From contig NC_053048.1 of NCBI RefSeq assembly GCF_003473485.1, forward strand, positions 45,644,255 through 45,708,254: a stretch of 64,000 nt of DNA, given 5' to 3'. The stretch is from Medicago truncatula. Taxonomy: Eukaryota > Streptophyta > Magnoliopsida > Fabales > Fabaceae. The notes beneath the pieces are model-generated. The model saw nothing but the letters and a program-made list of their open reading frames with translations, was not told the origin of the DNA and did no database searches. Below are positions 47,129 to 58,482 of the stretch, piece by piece; positions within the stretch are counted from its first letter, which is position 1; each line of letters begins with the position of its first letter. Both the position numbers and the translations under genes were made by a program.

Positions 47129-47545
47129 ATGGAAAATGAAAGAAAGAAAAAGGTGAGTGAATGTGAATTACCAAAGCAAATTAAGTATAGAGGAGTGAGG
47201 ATAAGGCCATGGGGAAAATTTGCTGCAGAGATTCGAGATTCGGCTAGGCATGGTGCTCGAGTTTGGCTTGGTACATTTAACACTGCTGAGGAAGCTGCAA
47301 GAGCTTATGATCGCGCTGCTTTTGATATGAGAGGTTCTTCTGCTATTCTCAATTTTCCTCAAGAACATTTTCCAAGCAATGTGGCTTCTAATCCCTCTTC
47401 TTCATCCAATTCAACCTCATCATCATCTTCAACGGTTAAATCGGAGCTTGGTGAACAAATTATAGAGTTTGAGTATTTGGATGAAAAATTATTAGAGGAA
47501 CTCTTGGATCCTGAGAATACCATCAATAACAACTGGTTCAAGTAG
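47129..47545 (+). CDS. Ethylene-response factor, group IX small ERF, copy C
   Basis: 138 aa, intronless. AP2/ERF domain about residues 20-77 ([20 protein letters not shown]), here with the canonical Phe31 that copy A lacks. A Ser-rich linker and the EDLL motif ([18 protein letters not shown], about 112-129) follow, and the protein ends NNNWFK. It is very close to copy A in protein and promoter. The stretch just before the ATG (CATTCTTGTACACACA) is identical to copy B, so B and C probably separated last. Expected role as for ERF95-98: a nuclear GCC-box activator in ethylene/jasmonate responses. Confidence 0.94.
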   Translation: MENERKKKVSECELPKQIKYRGVRIRPWGKFAAEIRDSARHGARVWLGTFNTAEEAARAYDRAAFDMRGSSAILNFPQEHFPSNVASNPSSSSNSTSSSSSTVKSELGEQIIEFEYLDEKLLEELLDPENTINNNWFK

Positions 47546-48189
47546 GAGTTACTTGACTTAGGGAGGAGTATTCTTGTTCTACTTTTTATCCTAAATTAGT
47601 ACTTAATGTCGACTTAGTACTTTGTAATAAAATTGTTTTGTTGTTACAGTGTTTATTCATGACTTACATAAGGTCTTATTTTTTATTTTTTTTTTGGCTT
47701 TCATTTGAACCACAATGTTTGAATAATAATGTTGATTCACACAACACGAGTGAGGTGGTAAAATACGAGTGTAATAAGTGTGATGAAAATAAAATAAAAT
47801 AAAATCTGTTTTTCCATACAAAGCAAGACATGTTTGACATAACATGGTCAACTGTTACCTAATTAAGCATCAAACTACAAGACAGAAGATGTCATCGTTG
47901 TTCAAAATTAACTCAATAAGTGAACAAAATACATGTCAGTTCACAAAATCTTATTCCATACCAATTATTTAAAAGTGGGCTTCAGAATGAGTCATTGCTA
48001 TCAATTGCGGTGGTACTGATGGTCGAACCTCTATTGCGACTTATCATCAATAACTTTGGTTGTTCTTCCGTACCTTATATGAGGGTGTGCATTTCTGAAT
48101 CAAAAATAAATAAATAAATAAATAAGACACAACCACAAGACACTAAAATCAATGGCAATTTTCAATAGTTTGATTATAATAAGGTACTT
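47546..48189. other. Intergenic within module C
   Basis: Conserved 3' flank of the ERF/F-box module. The ORFs at 47657-48117 have no motifs. A short (AAAT)n run is at 48107-48125. Confidence 0.55.
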
Positions 48190-48311
48190 ACAAATTAACT
48201 CGTGATAGAATGGAACAAAGTTGGACAAGGCCAAAAAATGTTAGCAGGCTTAGCCTCTAAATTCTCCAAGTTGAAACAATAAGTCCTGTCTTCACAATAG
48301 AAGTAGGGCGA

Positions 48312-49663
48312 GTTTTAGAACGGGAAATTGAGAAATTTCCCCATCTTAGGCTTATTTGTTTCTTACCGGCCGTTACCTATGATTCCAATTGAAAGAAAAT
48401 ACTCATACGGCTTGTTTGTTTTGGGTTATGTTAATGTCAACAATAAAGAAGGGGTCTTTATTTTATTTTAAAAAGGAAAACCTATTTGTCAATCTGAACA
48501 GTTTATTTAGCTGCTAAATAATTTACACCAGATTTTGTCAAAGAAGCAAAAGCAAATTTATAGAACAAACAAATTTTAAAAACAATCAACTACTATAAAA
48601 TTATTTAAAATATTATCTACACTATATTCAAGTATATTTTTTTTAAAAAAACTCGGTATCAACCCAAGAATAGATTAATTCATAGGATACATCCAAGTAA
48701 TAATATTAGCTAATTTCTTTTAACTTAATTTTAAGTAATATTTTCATTTTTAATATTTTTTCTATGATTTTATTATTTATGTTATAACATGTCAATATTG
48801 TATTTTTTTATGAGATTTTTTTTCAATAAAACTTGGGTTTCTAAGTTTGTATAATGAATCTCCTAAAAAAAAATGTATGATGAAGATTTGAGGCTGTTTA
48901 TGAACTTCAGATGATTTTTTTTTAGTTTTTTTTTAATATTTTTTGATAAAAAAAAAGTGATAAGGATATTGATATTTTATATTATAAAGGATTAAATCGA
49001 TAAAAAAATGATAAAGTATGACCTGCTCTGAAGCATAAATACTTCAAAATTGATGACACACCTGTATGTGATACGTACCATGCATCAATACGCCCAAATA
49101 CATATTATGAGAGTATTCAATGATTAAATTTTATTAAAAAAAAAAACAATTGTTTTTTTTTTGTCAGGTAGCCTAGTGGCTAAAGCTCACAATTTAATTG
49201 CAGAGAGGTAGAGTGTCCGGGGTTCGAACCTTGACCCCTGCATATAATACGCAATATCCCTATCAACTGAGCTAAGCTCACGGAGATAAAAAAAAAAAAA
49301 AAAAAAGCAATTGCTGATACATAAAAAGTATTACTCTTTCTGTTTTAATTTTATAATTTTTTTAATCGGTGTAAAATCATCAAATATTTTTGTTATAGTC
49401 GTGGGCAAAGGAAATTACATTTATGAAAAATTCTGAAAATAAAAGTACAATAAAAGAAAGAAAAAGAAAGGCATTCCAATTCCCTCAAATTAGTGTTCCA
49501 TTCTACTTTTTAAAAATCCATGTACTCAAGTTGATGAGCCGTACAAGTTGCAGGTAAAAAAGACAATACGATCTCAACCATCCTCATTATTTTATATTAA
49601 ATCAATGATTCAATTTAGATGAGTCTAAGATGGGGAAGTTTTACAATTGCCCCATGCTAAACG
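48312..49663. mobile_element. Non-autonomous DNA element in the F-box gene
   Basis: The ends are imperfect inverted repeats of about 40 bp: left GAGAAATTTCCCCATCTTAG; right, inverted, GTAAAACTTCCCCATCTTAG. The host sequence on either side aligns with the uninterrupted module B gene at 37755-37775, which fixes the insertion. No transposase. A SINE copy (49153-49283) is nested inside. Confidence 0.75.
49153..49283 (-). mobile_element. tRNA-derived SINE, copy 4, nested in a DNA element
   Basis: On the minus strand: GAGCTTAGCTCAGTTGATAG (A box), GGTTCGAACCCC (B box), GAGCTTTAGCCACTAGG body and a T-run on plus (49153-49162) as tail. It has the best-preserved B box of the family in this window. 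Confidence 0.82.
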
Positions 49664-50611
49664 TGGCCAAATTGCAATTTCCTTCACATCCGTAATAATC
49701 TCGAGCCAACAATGCAAAGTTTGAGTCTTTACCCAAAACAAACGAAACATATCACCCAAATCTTTTACATATAACCATTTACCCCATTCTTGATCAAGCT
49801 TATATACTTTCACACGAATAGCCTTCAAGAAGTGACCCAATTTGTAAAACCTTTCATCGTCAATATACATATCAACCACACAGAGATTTCCATCAAACTC
49901 TACTAATTGTTTATTGTATGCAACATGATTCTTCCATATATTACTCTTTTCACCACAAAAGAAGTTTTTTGGTGAAAACTGAACCAACTTTAAGGATAAA
50001 GCATTATTTATCCAGAAAATTGTTCCCATTTTATCCACAACATCCCTTGTAAAGTATTATATCATCAAAATACTTGTTTTCTCCACCATCATCTTTAATA
50101 AGGTATTTTTCTGTTTTCCAATATTAGACACTTTCAACTTTTATCAATATATAGTGCAAAGACCATGCGACGACCCTCAACAGAAAACAAGATTACTTTG
50201 CGAATATTACCAACAGGTTCAAACCGAAAATCAAAGTTATGACATAGAGTGTATAGTTCAAACAACTCCACAACTTGAATGTTCATCAAATTCAACACTT
50301 TATGTGTAGTTTCATCCTTGGATGGGAGTCTCTTATTAGTGACAAGATCAAAGAGATAAAATTTGAAGGAATTTGGCTTCTGAAAAACTTTAATGAGCCA
50401 CCCTTGATTAGAACAAGAAGAAGTTGATGGTTCGTGATCATACAATGATGGTTGAATGCGGTATATTTTGGTTTGTAGTAGAACAAATCCTTGATGTGGA
50501 ATGGAAAGGTCGTGAGAGAGAGGTGGAGGAGGAAGAAAAGAGTGCCATGAACTACAAGTACTGCGGAATCGAACAACAAGTGTAGTTTTCAGTTTTTTTA
50601 ATATAATTGCC

Positions 50612-50704
50612 CAGTGGCGGAGCCAGGAATTACATAGAGTCTGGGCGAAAAATTTATCGCAAATTCACATGTGACATAATATATATATAAATTCCTTCCT
50701 TAAA

Positions 50705-50755
<51 letters not shown>

Positions 50756-51211
50756 TAAATAGTCATATATAAAAATAAAAAAGGATCGTCATATTAAGTT
50801 GTTTGAAGGATTTATCGGCAGTGGCGGATCTTGAGTTATTTTCTCGAGGGTACCAAAATTCTATGAAATATATATTAAGCTGTTTGAAAGATTAATAAAA
50901 AATGTTAACTGATGTAGTGGTTTAATTTGCATGAGTATGGCCCAGAGGTGTGTGTTTGATTCCCACCATGGAACTTTTTTGACAAAAAAGTAAATATATA
51001 CAGAAATATAAAAAAGGGACAAGAAAGAAGAATCGAACCCGCGACGTCTGAGAGAAATAACAACTGCTTCTCCACTGCGCTAACTGGAAAATATATAAAT
51101 AAAATGCCCGATATAATATATATAGAAACATTGCGGTACCATGGGTTCTAAGGAAGATCCGCCATTAATTATCGATCGAGCCCGGGGTCGCCGGGCGGTG
51201 AAACCGCCCTG
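50612..51211. mobile_element. hAT-like element with a second hAT-like element nested inside
   Basis: The outer element starts CAGTGGCGGAGCCAGG and ends ACCGCCCTG, interrupting the F-box gene (compare intact 38730-38745); TGCCCA occurs at both borders. The inner element (50819-51167) starts CAGTGGCGGATCTTGAG and ends AAGATCCGCCATTA, with the imperfect 8-bp target repeat TTTATCGG/ATTATCGA. CAGTGGCGG-type termini and 8-bp duplications suggest hAT. A (TA)n run (50712-50750) lies in the outer part. No transposase. Confidence 0.75.
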
Positions 51212-51269
51212 CCCATAATTCTTCAGAAAGATATGAGTTTGAACAATCCTCGTTCTTATTCATATTCAT

Positions 51270-51686
51270 CACATTCACAACACGCACTTATTTTTCCCTT
51301 CAAGTCACGTTCTTCAATATGATGAAAAATCAAAGCTACCAAAAAATCTGAAAAATACCATTTTTTTTATTTTTTAAAAAATGGAATTACACACGTGACA
51401 CACATTAATTGATAAAAGAAACAGACACATCAGCACTAAATGTCATGGGGATCATAAAATCAGAAAGGGGGAAAACTATAGGGGGCAAAACCGTTCGTTT
51501 AAAACTATGAGGTGCAAAATCGCACAATTGACAAACTATAGGGGGGAAAAATGCAATTAAGCCTTCTTATTTTCTCATTCAAATCTTATATCTTTCAAAA
51601 CTTGCAAAAATAAATTATTTTTCATTCATTTTTTGTTTTGAATTTTTTTTTTCATTCATAGAACGTTGAGTTTTCACACCACATAT
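51270..51686. other. Intergenic with a repeat fragment
   Basis: At 51465-51563 phrases GGGGGCAAAACCG and GGGGGGAAAAATGCAATTAA resemble the end of a common dispersed DNA element. No gene. Confidence 0.45.
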
Positions 51687-52486
51687 TGTAACACCCCGTT
51701 TCCCAAAATCAATTAATTAATAAACATGCATCAGAGTAATTCCCAAACGGGCATGTCACACTACATTTTCAAAATTTGTTAAATAGAATATAAAATCTAT
51801 TTAATAAAAATCCTTCAAAATCATCATTAATTTTGCAGCAGAAAATTTGCATCAAAACAACAACAACAACTGTTTAAATCTCCATAATTAAATCTTGGCA
51901 TAAAAGCCTTATCAACATAAATTCAACAACCATAGGGCTAGGTCAGCAATATTCAAAACTTGATACATAGGAATGAAAAACAATAAGAAAATCCCATCCC
52001 GTACGTATCAGAGCCCTAGACACTTTGAGCCACCACCAACTACTCAGGATCATCTACAAGTTACCCATAGGAAGGGCAACATTTTCAAGCAGAAGGGGTG
52101 AGATTCACAACAATAAAATATAGATATTAAAATTCATCAATTGAATCTAACACCCTAAATATAACCAGATCATCACCATATGTATATAAATATATACTTC
52201 ATAAAACACATCATCATCAAATCAAGTCTTCATCAATCAAATCATCATTATATGTGTATAAATATATACTCCATCAAACAACATCATCATCATCAATATG
52301 GCATTTACAACCAACAACACCGACTCATGCAAATGACATGACAACACCGTATGCACTCAATAATAATTCTTCTTAACATCCCCTTAATGCTCATGAATAG
52401 AAGACAACTTAACATAACCCTCCTCGAGTACATTTAACAACTCATAGGTAACATCATAACCTCATCATACTCATCAACATAAACAA

Positions 52487-52713
52487 CGTAAGAGTACACC
52501 ACCTCTTATAGACAACAACAAAGTAAGAGTACGCCACCTCTAAGAAGAACGATAAAGTAAGAGTACACCACCTCTTATAAAAACGACACGTAAGAGTACA
52601 CCACCTCTTATAAAAACAACAAGTAAGAGTACACCACCTCTTATAAAACGACAAGTAAGAGTACACCACCACTTATAAAGACGACACGTAAGAGTACACC
52701 ACCTCTTATAAAA
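52487..52713 (-). repeat. About 32-bp tandem repeat in the second solo LTR
   Basis: Seven copies of a unit containing GTAAGAGTACACCACCTCTT, separated by variable ACGACA/ACAACA spacers. The ORF here reads as a repeat artefact. Confidence 0.9.
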
Positions 52714-53228
52714 CATCTAACATGATCAATCACCAACAACGGATACAACTACTACTTCAACAACAACACCAACAATGATAACAACATCGACAATTTGCAT
52801 AACTTACTTATGACTCATTCGGCAACGTACAACCCAGCACGCTTACAATTTAAACCAACATTCACATCTTAATTAAGATCCAACAGCAACACTAGTAGCA
52901 CATAGACATCCCAAAATATGACAATACCAAATGATAATCAACACTACTTAAACATCATACGTAATCCACATAATGCATTGGCAAATTTACCATAACATTA
53001 ACAACCTCAACCATCTTTTATCAGACTCACTGAACATCAACAACATTTTAATAAACTTTCATTAAAATCTCCTTGGAGTATTTTCATCATATCTCAAAAA
53101 CTAAAAATCATTTTCAAGTCAAACCAAAGTCATTGGAAAGCTAACAAAATTATCTACAACTTTCATGTTCACACCAAAGACCAATTCAAAACAGAAACGT
53201 GTGAAAAAGACGCAAGAACATGAAACAG

Positions 53229-53400
53229 GGTATGCATCAGACATACTGAAATTTACAGATTTTCTGTCAAAATCGCCTCACGATTTCGACAGCATCAGAC
53301 ATATTGAAATTACAGATTTTCTGTCAAAATCGCCTCACGATCACTGGGATCGCCTCATGATTTCGACAGCATCAGACATATTGAAATTACAGATTTTCTG
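53229..53400 (-). repeat. Tandem repeat beside the conserved LTR segment
   Basis: Three imperfect copies of a 58-78-bp unit starting GCATCAGACATATTGAAATT and including TCTGTCAAAATCGCCTCACG. Its position next to the conserved GCGTCTTTTTCAC segment corresponds to the 15-bp repeat block of the first LTR. Confidence 0.85.
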
Positions 53401-54069
53401 CGATTTTCTACCATGGGAGCCTCCTTGGCTCCGTTTCTTAACCCTAAACTCTCCAAAATCATCCATAATCATCACCATATGATTACCCTATCATTAAAAC
53501 GTTAACCCATCACTAACCTACCTGATTAACCACTCTTTCTACCATTCAATTCTATGGTTTCTACACTTTTTCATTCAAAAATCAATAATCAAAACCTAAT
53601 CCCAAATTTCCCAATTTCTACCAGAAACATGTTAAATCAAAATCAGAATTACAATCTATACTATTGAAAGTAAACCTCACCCTTACCTTAATTCAGATGA
53701 ACAAAGCTTTACAATTTTGATTCTCTTCACCTGGCTCTCCCTTGGTTCTCTTGCTTTCTCTTGTTTTCTCCCAAAATTGATGTACGTGAAAACAGTTTCT
53801 CTGACTCTTTCTAACTTCTCCCTTTTCTTTTCTAAACCTAATTCAACTTCATCTATTTCCACTTAATCCCACACAACTCTCCTTATTTCTAAATCAGCCC
53901 CTTGAACTCCAAATATTCTAAATTCCCACTTATTCTATTAAATAGTAAAATAACTCATTTAATAAAATATAACACACCACATAATCAACATAATTATATA
54001 AAATCATATATAAAAAAAGACTTTAAATCAACCAATAAGAATTAAATAAAATTGGGGCGTTACACATAT

Positions 54070-54932
54070 GATCATCCTATTTATTAGAACTTCTTTAATT
54101 AAAAAAATAAAATAAAACCTAAAAAATTGATGAACATCCTCATCTTCTTCATCATCAACCCTTCTTTCTTCAACCAAAAAAAAAAAATCAAGAAAAAAAG
54201 GAAGTGTAAAATTCAAAGTTCAAACATTGACCCTAATATATTAATGTTCATAACACTATCAACCGAGTTGTATTTACATGACTATATAAGTAAATCTTTA
54301 TAATTTTTTCGAAGGGAATCTTATAATTGTTCAAAAAGGAAAATCTTTATAAAATAATAAATTATATATCAATTAATTAATAATATAAATTTCTTCTTCT
54401 TTTTCTCAAGAAATATAAAATGCTTCTTAAAACTGGTGTTCTGAATCTTGGGCCGGGATTGATGAACGATTAGTCTTCGAAAAAACATTGTTTGACTCCA
54501 CGTGCGCATCCTTTCTATCCTATCAAATATGAATAGGTCCAATCGTTTATTTTAATTTAAACTTTTGTCATAATCTATACACATGTGTTGCTAATTATAA
54601 GAGAGAAAGAATAAAAAAAAAGTACCATTGTAATATAAAAATTGAAAGCCACCCTCTTTAATTTCTCCAATTCTTAACCAACTTTTTCCCTAGTTAATTC
54701 CATTCCATTTTGAACGGTTTTATTTAATAATAAGCTATTTGGTTATTCTCTCTCAATACGTATGCACCCCTTCTATATATACTCAAGCGTAAATCATTCA
54801 AATCTTCCATGCAAAAAGCGAAAATTATCACATACACATAAATCGAGAGAGAGAGATTTCTTTGCTTTTTACTAAATAAAATATATTTATTCATTTAAAT
54901 CTGTAAAATACTTTGATCAAGATATTTATTGA
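54070..54932. promoter_or_regulatory. Upstream region of the ERF1-type gene
   Basis: A TATA box, TATATATA (54774-54781), lies about 155 bp before the ATG, giving a leader of roughly 125 nt with a GAGAGAGAGA run (54845-54856). Unlike copies A-C this gene has a normal leader length and shares no visible promoter sequence with them. Confidence 0.6.
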
Positions 54933-55637
54933 ATGGATTTTTATTCTTCCGCAAATTTATTTGATATTTCATGGGAAGAATTGTTTATGTTCAACAACAT
55001 TGACTCCAATTCTTCATCATATAGTGGTGAAATGGATTTACAAGAACTCACATACAATGGCCACGTTGAAGAAGAAAACTCACCACAACCATCACTTGCT
55101 CCAAAAACCCTAAATCCAAAACCACCATCATGCAAAAGTACAAACCATTCACACGTGAATCCAACAAAACGAGAGAAGAGGCTCTATAGAGGAGTGAGGA
55201 CACGACCGTGGGGAAAATTCGCAGCAGAGATAAGGGACACAACAAGAAATGGTGTTCGTGTGTGGATTGGAACATTTGATACAGCTGAAGCAGCTGCTTT
55301 AGCTTATGACCAAGCAGCTTTCTTAACACGAGGATATAGGGCTATCCTTAACTTCTCTGAGCATGTTGTGAAGGAGTCTCTTCAAAACATGAATTTTAAG
55401 ACATTGTTAAATCAAGGTTGCTCACCTTTATTAGAACTAAAAAGGATGCATGTGTTGAGAACAAGGTCTAAGAACCCTAGTAAAAAGGGAAAAAGGGATT
55501 CCAAGAGCATGGTGTTGAACAATGCTCAAAATGTGTTGGTGTTGGAAGATTTGGGTTCTGAATATCTAGAGCAACTTTTGATGAGTTCTGTTTCCCTTGA
55601 AGGTGTTGGAAATCATCAAGTCTTTATACAAAGCTAA
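54933..55637 (+). CDS. Ethylene-response factor, ERF1/ERF92-type (group IX)
   Basis: 234 aa, intronless. An acidic/Ser-rich N-terminus with [11 protein letters not shown] (about 10-21) is characteristic of ERF1-like proteins. The AP2/ERF domain covers about residues 85-142 ([46 protein letters not shown]). A basic stretch (about 178-191, [14 protein letters not shown]), a likely nuclear localisation signal, follows, then the EDLL motif [14 protein letters not shown] (203-216). Known relatives (Arabidopsis ERF1, ERF15, ORA59) join ethylene and jasmonate signals and activate PDF1.2-type defence genes through GCC boxes. The ATG at 54933 gives the canonical MDFYSS start. Confidence 0.94.
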   Translation: MDFYSSANLFDISWEELFMFNNIDSNSSSYSGEMDLQELTYNGHVEEENSPQPSLAPKTLNPKPPSCKSTNHSHVNPTKREKRLYRGVRTRPWGKFAAEIRDTTRNGVRVWIGTFDTAEAAALAYDQAAFLTRGYRAILNFSEHVVKESLQNMNFKTLLNQGCSPLLELKRMHVLRTRSKNPSKKGKRDSKSMVLNNAQNVLVLEDLGSEYLEQLLMSSVSLEGVGNHQVFIQS

Positions 55638-56502
55638 CAACTCAAACAAATTACATTTGTTTTTATTCTTTAAGTTGTTTCATTGAACAATTCATTCATT
55701 TTAAGTTGTATAAACATGCAAATTTCTTGTTCATAATGTTGAACGTTAATAATATAGCAAACATTTTTATCTCTTCATATGTAATTCCTTAATATCAAAT
55801 GATTTTTGTAGTCACATATATAGTTAATTAGCGAGTATAGACAATTTGATTTATACGAGTCTTAGTTTTTTCAAATCTCATCAGTTAAATAAAAAATTAG
55901 TTTAAATCTGAACTACACAAACTACAATTGCAAGCATCAAGATATATTGCGGCTTAGTGATTTGAGTGAGAAACACAATTAAAGAGACAAGCTAGAGTGG
56001 TATAGAATGTTGTTTTGAGTAAATTATTGGAGTCTTTTCATATTTTTTACGAGAGGGTAATGAAACCCTAGCTCTTTTGGATGATTCATCAAGTCTAAGA
56101 TATTTACTATATTAGGTTTTTTCTTTCCATCTCCCTATTATCTTCTTTCCATCTCCCTCGTTTTATTTTTTACCACCTTTTACTTTATTTTAGGCCAAAT
56201 ATCTCTCTTGATCATTTTAGTTTGACAAAAAAATCTGAGTTAGTACTTTAAGTTTTTAAAATTTTAAACAGATCATTTAAGTTGTTAATTTAATGCATTG
56301 TTATCCTTTTAAGGATTTGTTTGAAGCTTAAAAACTTAAAAAAATTCAAATAGGTTCATTAAATTAACAACTTAAGTACCTATTTGAAACTTAAAAAAAC
56401 TTAAAAGGATTTATTTAAAACTTAAAAAACTAAAAGTACTAATTCGGTATTTTTGTCAAACTTAAAGGACCAAAAGAATGACCTTTATTTTACGCACACA
56501 TA

Positions 56503-56538
<36 letters not shown>

Positions 56539-57726
56539 CACACACACACATACAATTTGAGATTAAAAAAATGATTCCACAAGATAAATACGAATAGTCA
56601 TTTCTGTCTTGAATGTTTAACGAGCAATCACAATAGTCCTGCAATATAACAAAATTCTAAATTTACTATCAATATTACTTACATATGAATAGGAGGCAAG
56701 CGGGCAACAAGCTGCGCCGCTAGACCTTTTTGGATGAAAGAGACTATTTTGACTACTCATTATTATTAAAAGACGAAAATGACTATCTGTTCCAAAAAGA
56801 TAATGAAATCTTTGATTTTTTTGTAAAAATTCTAATACACGATATTACAAGAGGTACACTGATCATTCATTTGTTTGGTCATGTATCCAATAAATATGTA
56901 TTTCATAGTTTTTGAGAGGAATATGTATTTCATAGTGTTGAATACAATGAACTACTAGTAGCTAGTATTCTTCTTAAAAAAAACACTGGTAGCTGGCTAG
57001 TAATATTTTTGTAATAGTAAAATATAATTAAATCAATTGGATAAGAAACCGCCATTGATCGTTAAAAGGCTGCTCCATATACAATGCATCATTCCATGAA
57101 AACCCGCTTGTCTTCAACCATGAATTTCACAATACTTATGACCAAAGTTTCCGATTATTTATTAAGTAAAGCATGTGTCTACTAATTCGCACGGGTGTGC
57201 ATTGTTTTGTTTACCATCATAATATATAATTTAATTATATATGGTAGCTAGATTCATGCATGGATGTTCTTCTTGCATCATCTCTGGATTATGATGCATT
57301 TTTTGTATTTAAAACGACACAACTTGTTTTCTTTTAGCAAAAAACAACACTACTTGTTATGAAAGTAAAAAATGGCAGGTGATGGCAGAAGAATGCCCTC
57401 AACGGGACATGGTCAAATTCACTAGATCATATGGTCCTAATAATTAAAACAGTGGTATTAATAGCGGTAATGTTGACCCAAAAAAGAACGTAATAGGAAT
57501 GAGCCGTGATAAAGGTTTCTAGTTCATACTACCGCCGCAAGAATGTTTTCCACTCATTATTAGTAAGATTTTATTTATAAAAAAAAAAATGGCCCACTCA
57601 TCGAACATGAGATCTAGACGAATAGCACACTCCAAGATCTCAAGGCAACATCTTTCGACCAACTCAAAGGAGTTTCATCATTTGGAAGATGAAAGTGTGA
57701 CTTCTTTCTTTCTAATTTTTCCTTTT
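55638..57726. other. Intergenic with a foldback repeat and microsatellites
   Basis: At 56193-56493 an inverted-repeat element can be seen (TTTAGTTTGACAAAAA on the left, inverted TTTTTGTCAAACTTAAA on the right, and TTAAGTTGTTAATTTAATG against CATTAAATTAACAACTTAA). A (CATA)n/(CA)n microsatellite is at 56500-56550. No genes; the short ORFs overlap these repeats. Confidence 0.6.
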
Positions 57727-58482
57727 AATTAACGATAATGCTTGACATCGCAAATTTACAGATCGCGACAACATCACGAGTGTTCAAAGTAAGCTGAAGG
57801 CATAAAACTCTAACCCCTTTACCTGCCGTGTTTTCCGAAAAAAAGATATTTGATTGGATAATTATTGATTTGTGAGTAATTCTTGATAAATTGTGTCCTT
57901 GTAAATCGCAACGCTTTTTAATTAATTAATCAGAACTTTCAAATATGTGTCTATATATAAATATAAATTTTAACTTTTAACTTTTTTACTTTCAATTTTA
58001 CCATTCACTTAAGCTTTTTTGTTATAATTTTATCTTTTCTTACCAATCAAATAACTTATTTTTTTAAATAATTGAAAAAAAATTACAACTTTTATTACTT
58101 TTATCAATAAAAACATACACTTTTACCTCAAAAAAAAAAATACACTGAAATGTTTTACAATAATTGTCAGATTTGCAAAAATTATTTGCGCTAAAATAAT
58201 TAACGATAATGCTTGACATCGCGACAACATCACGAGTGTTCAAAGTAAGCTGAAGGCATAAAACTCTAACCCCTTTACCTGCCGTGTTTTCCAGAAAAAA
58301 GACATTTGATTGGTTAATATTGATTTGTGAGTAATTCTTGATAAATTGTGTCGCTGTAAATAGCAACGCTTTTTAATTAATTAATCAGAACTTTCAAAGG
58401 TGTGTCTATATATAAATATAAATTTTAAGTTTTAACATTTTTACTTTCAATTTTACCATTCACTTAAGCTTTTTTGTTATAA

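Larger units (their letters stand above)
48190..51269 (-). pseudogene. F-box/DUF295 gene, module C, broken by insertions
   Basis: The minus-strand start at 51269 (MNMNKNEDCSNSYLSE) parallels module B. Gene pieces are 51269 to about 51212, 50611-49664, and 48311-48190, separated by two insertions (50612-51211 and 48312-49663). The body is also frameshifted and has small deletions: the stretch between 50134 and 50040 lacks part of the KGQLYVVDK region. Readable blocks include VDKMGTIFWIN, VKVYKLDQEWGKWLYVKDLG and the 3' end matching 37651-37760. It is a dead copy of an SCF adaptor-type gene. Confidence 0.9.
51687..54064 (-). mobile_element. Solo LTR of the same Ty3/gypsy lineage, opposite orientation (2378 bp)
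   Basis: On plus it begins TGTAACACCCCGTTTCCC and ends ATTGGGGCGTTACA, with a perfect 5-bp target repeat CATAT at 51682-51686 and 54065-54069. Its reverse complement aligns in pieces with the LTR at 7837 (GTTCTTGCGTCTTTTTCAC, TAGATAATTTTGTTAGCTTT, and the AGAGAAAG/AAGGTAAGGG zone), so it is the same lineage on the minus strand. No internal region adjoins it. Confidence 0.9.

Noticed and set aside
52487-52713. A CRISPR-like array
   Set aside because: The spacers are short and similar to each other, the unit is a plain tandem repeat inside a plant solo LTR, and no cas genes exist.
53165-53482. A 105-codon frame with repeated SDILK and DFLSKSPHD units
   Set aside because: It is the tandem repeat of the second solo LTR read in one frame.
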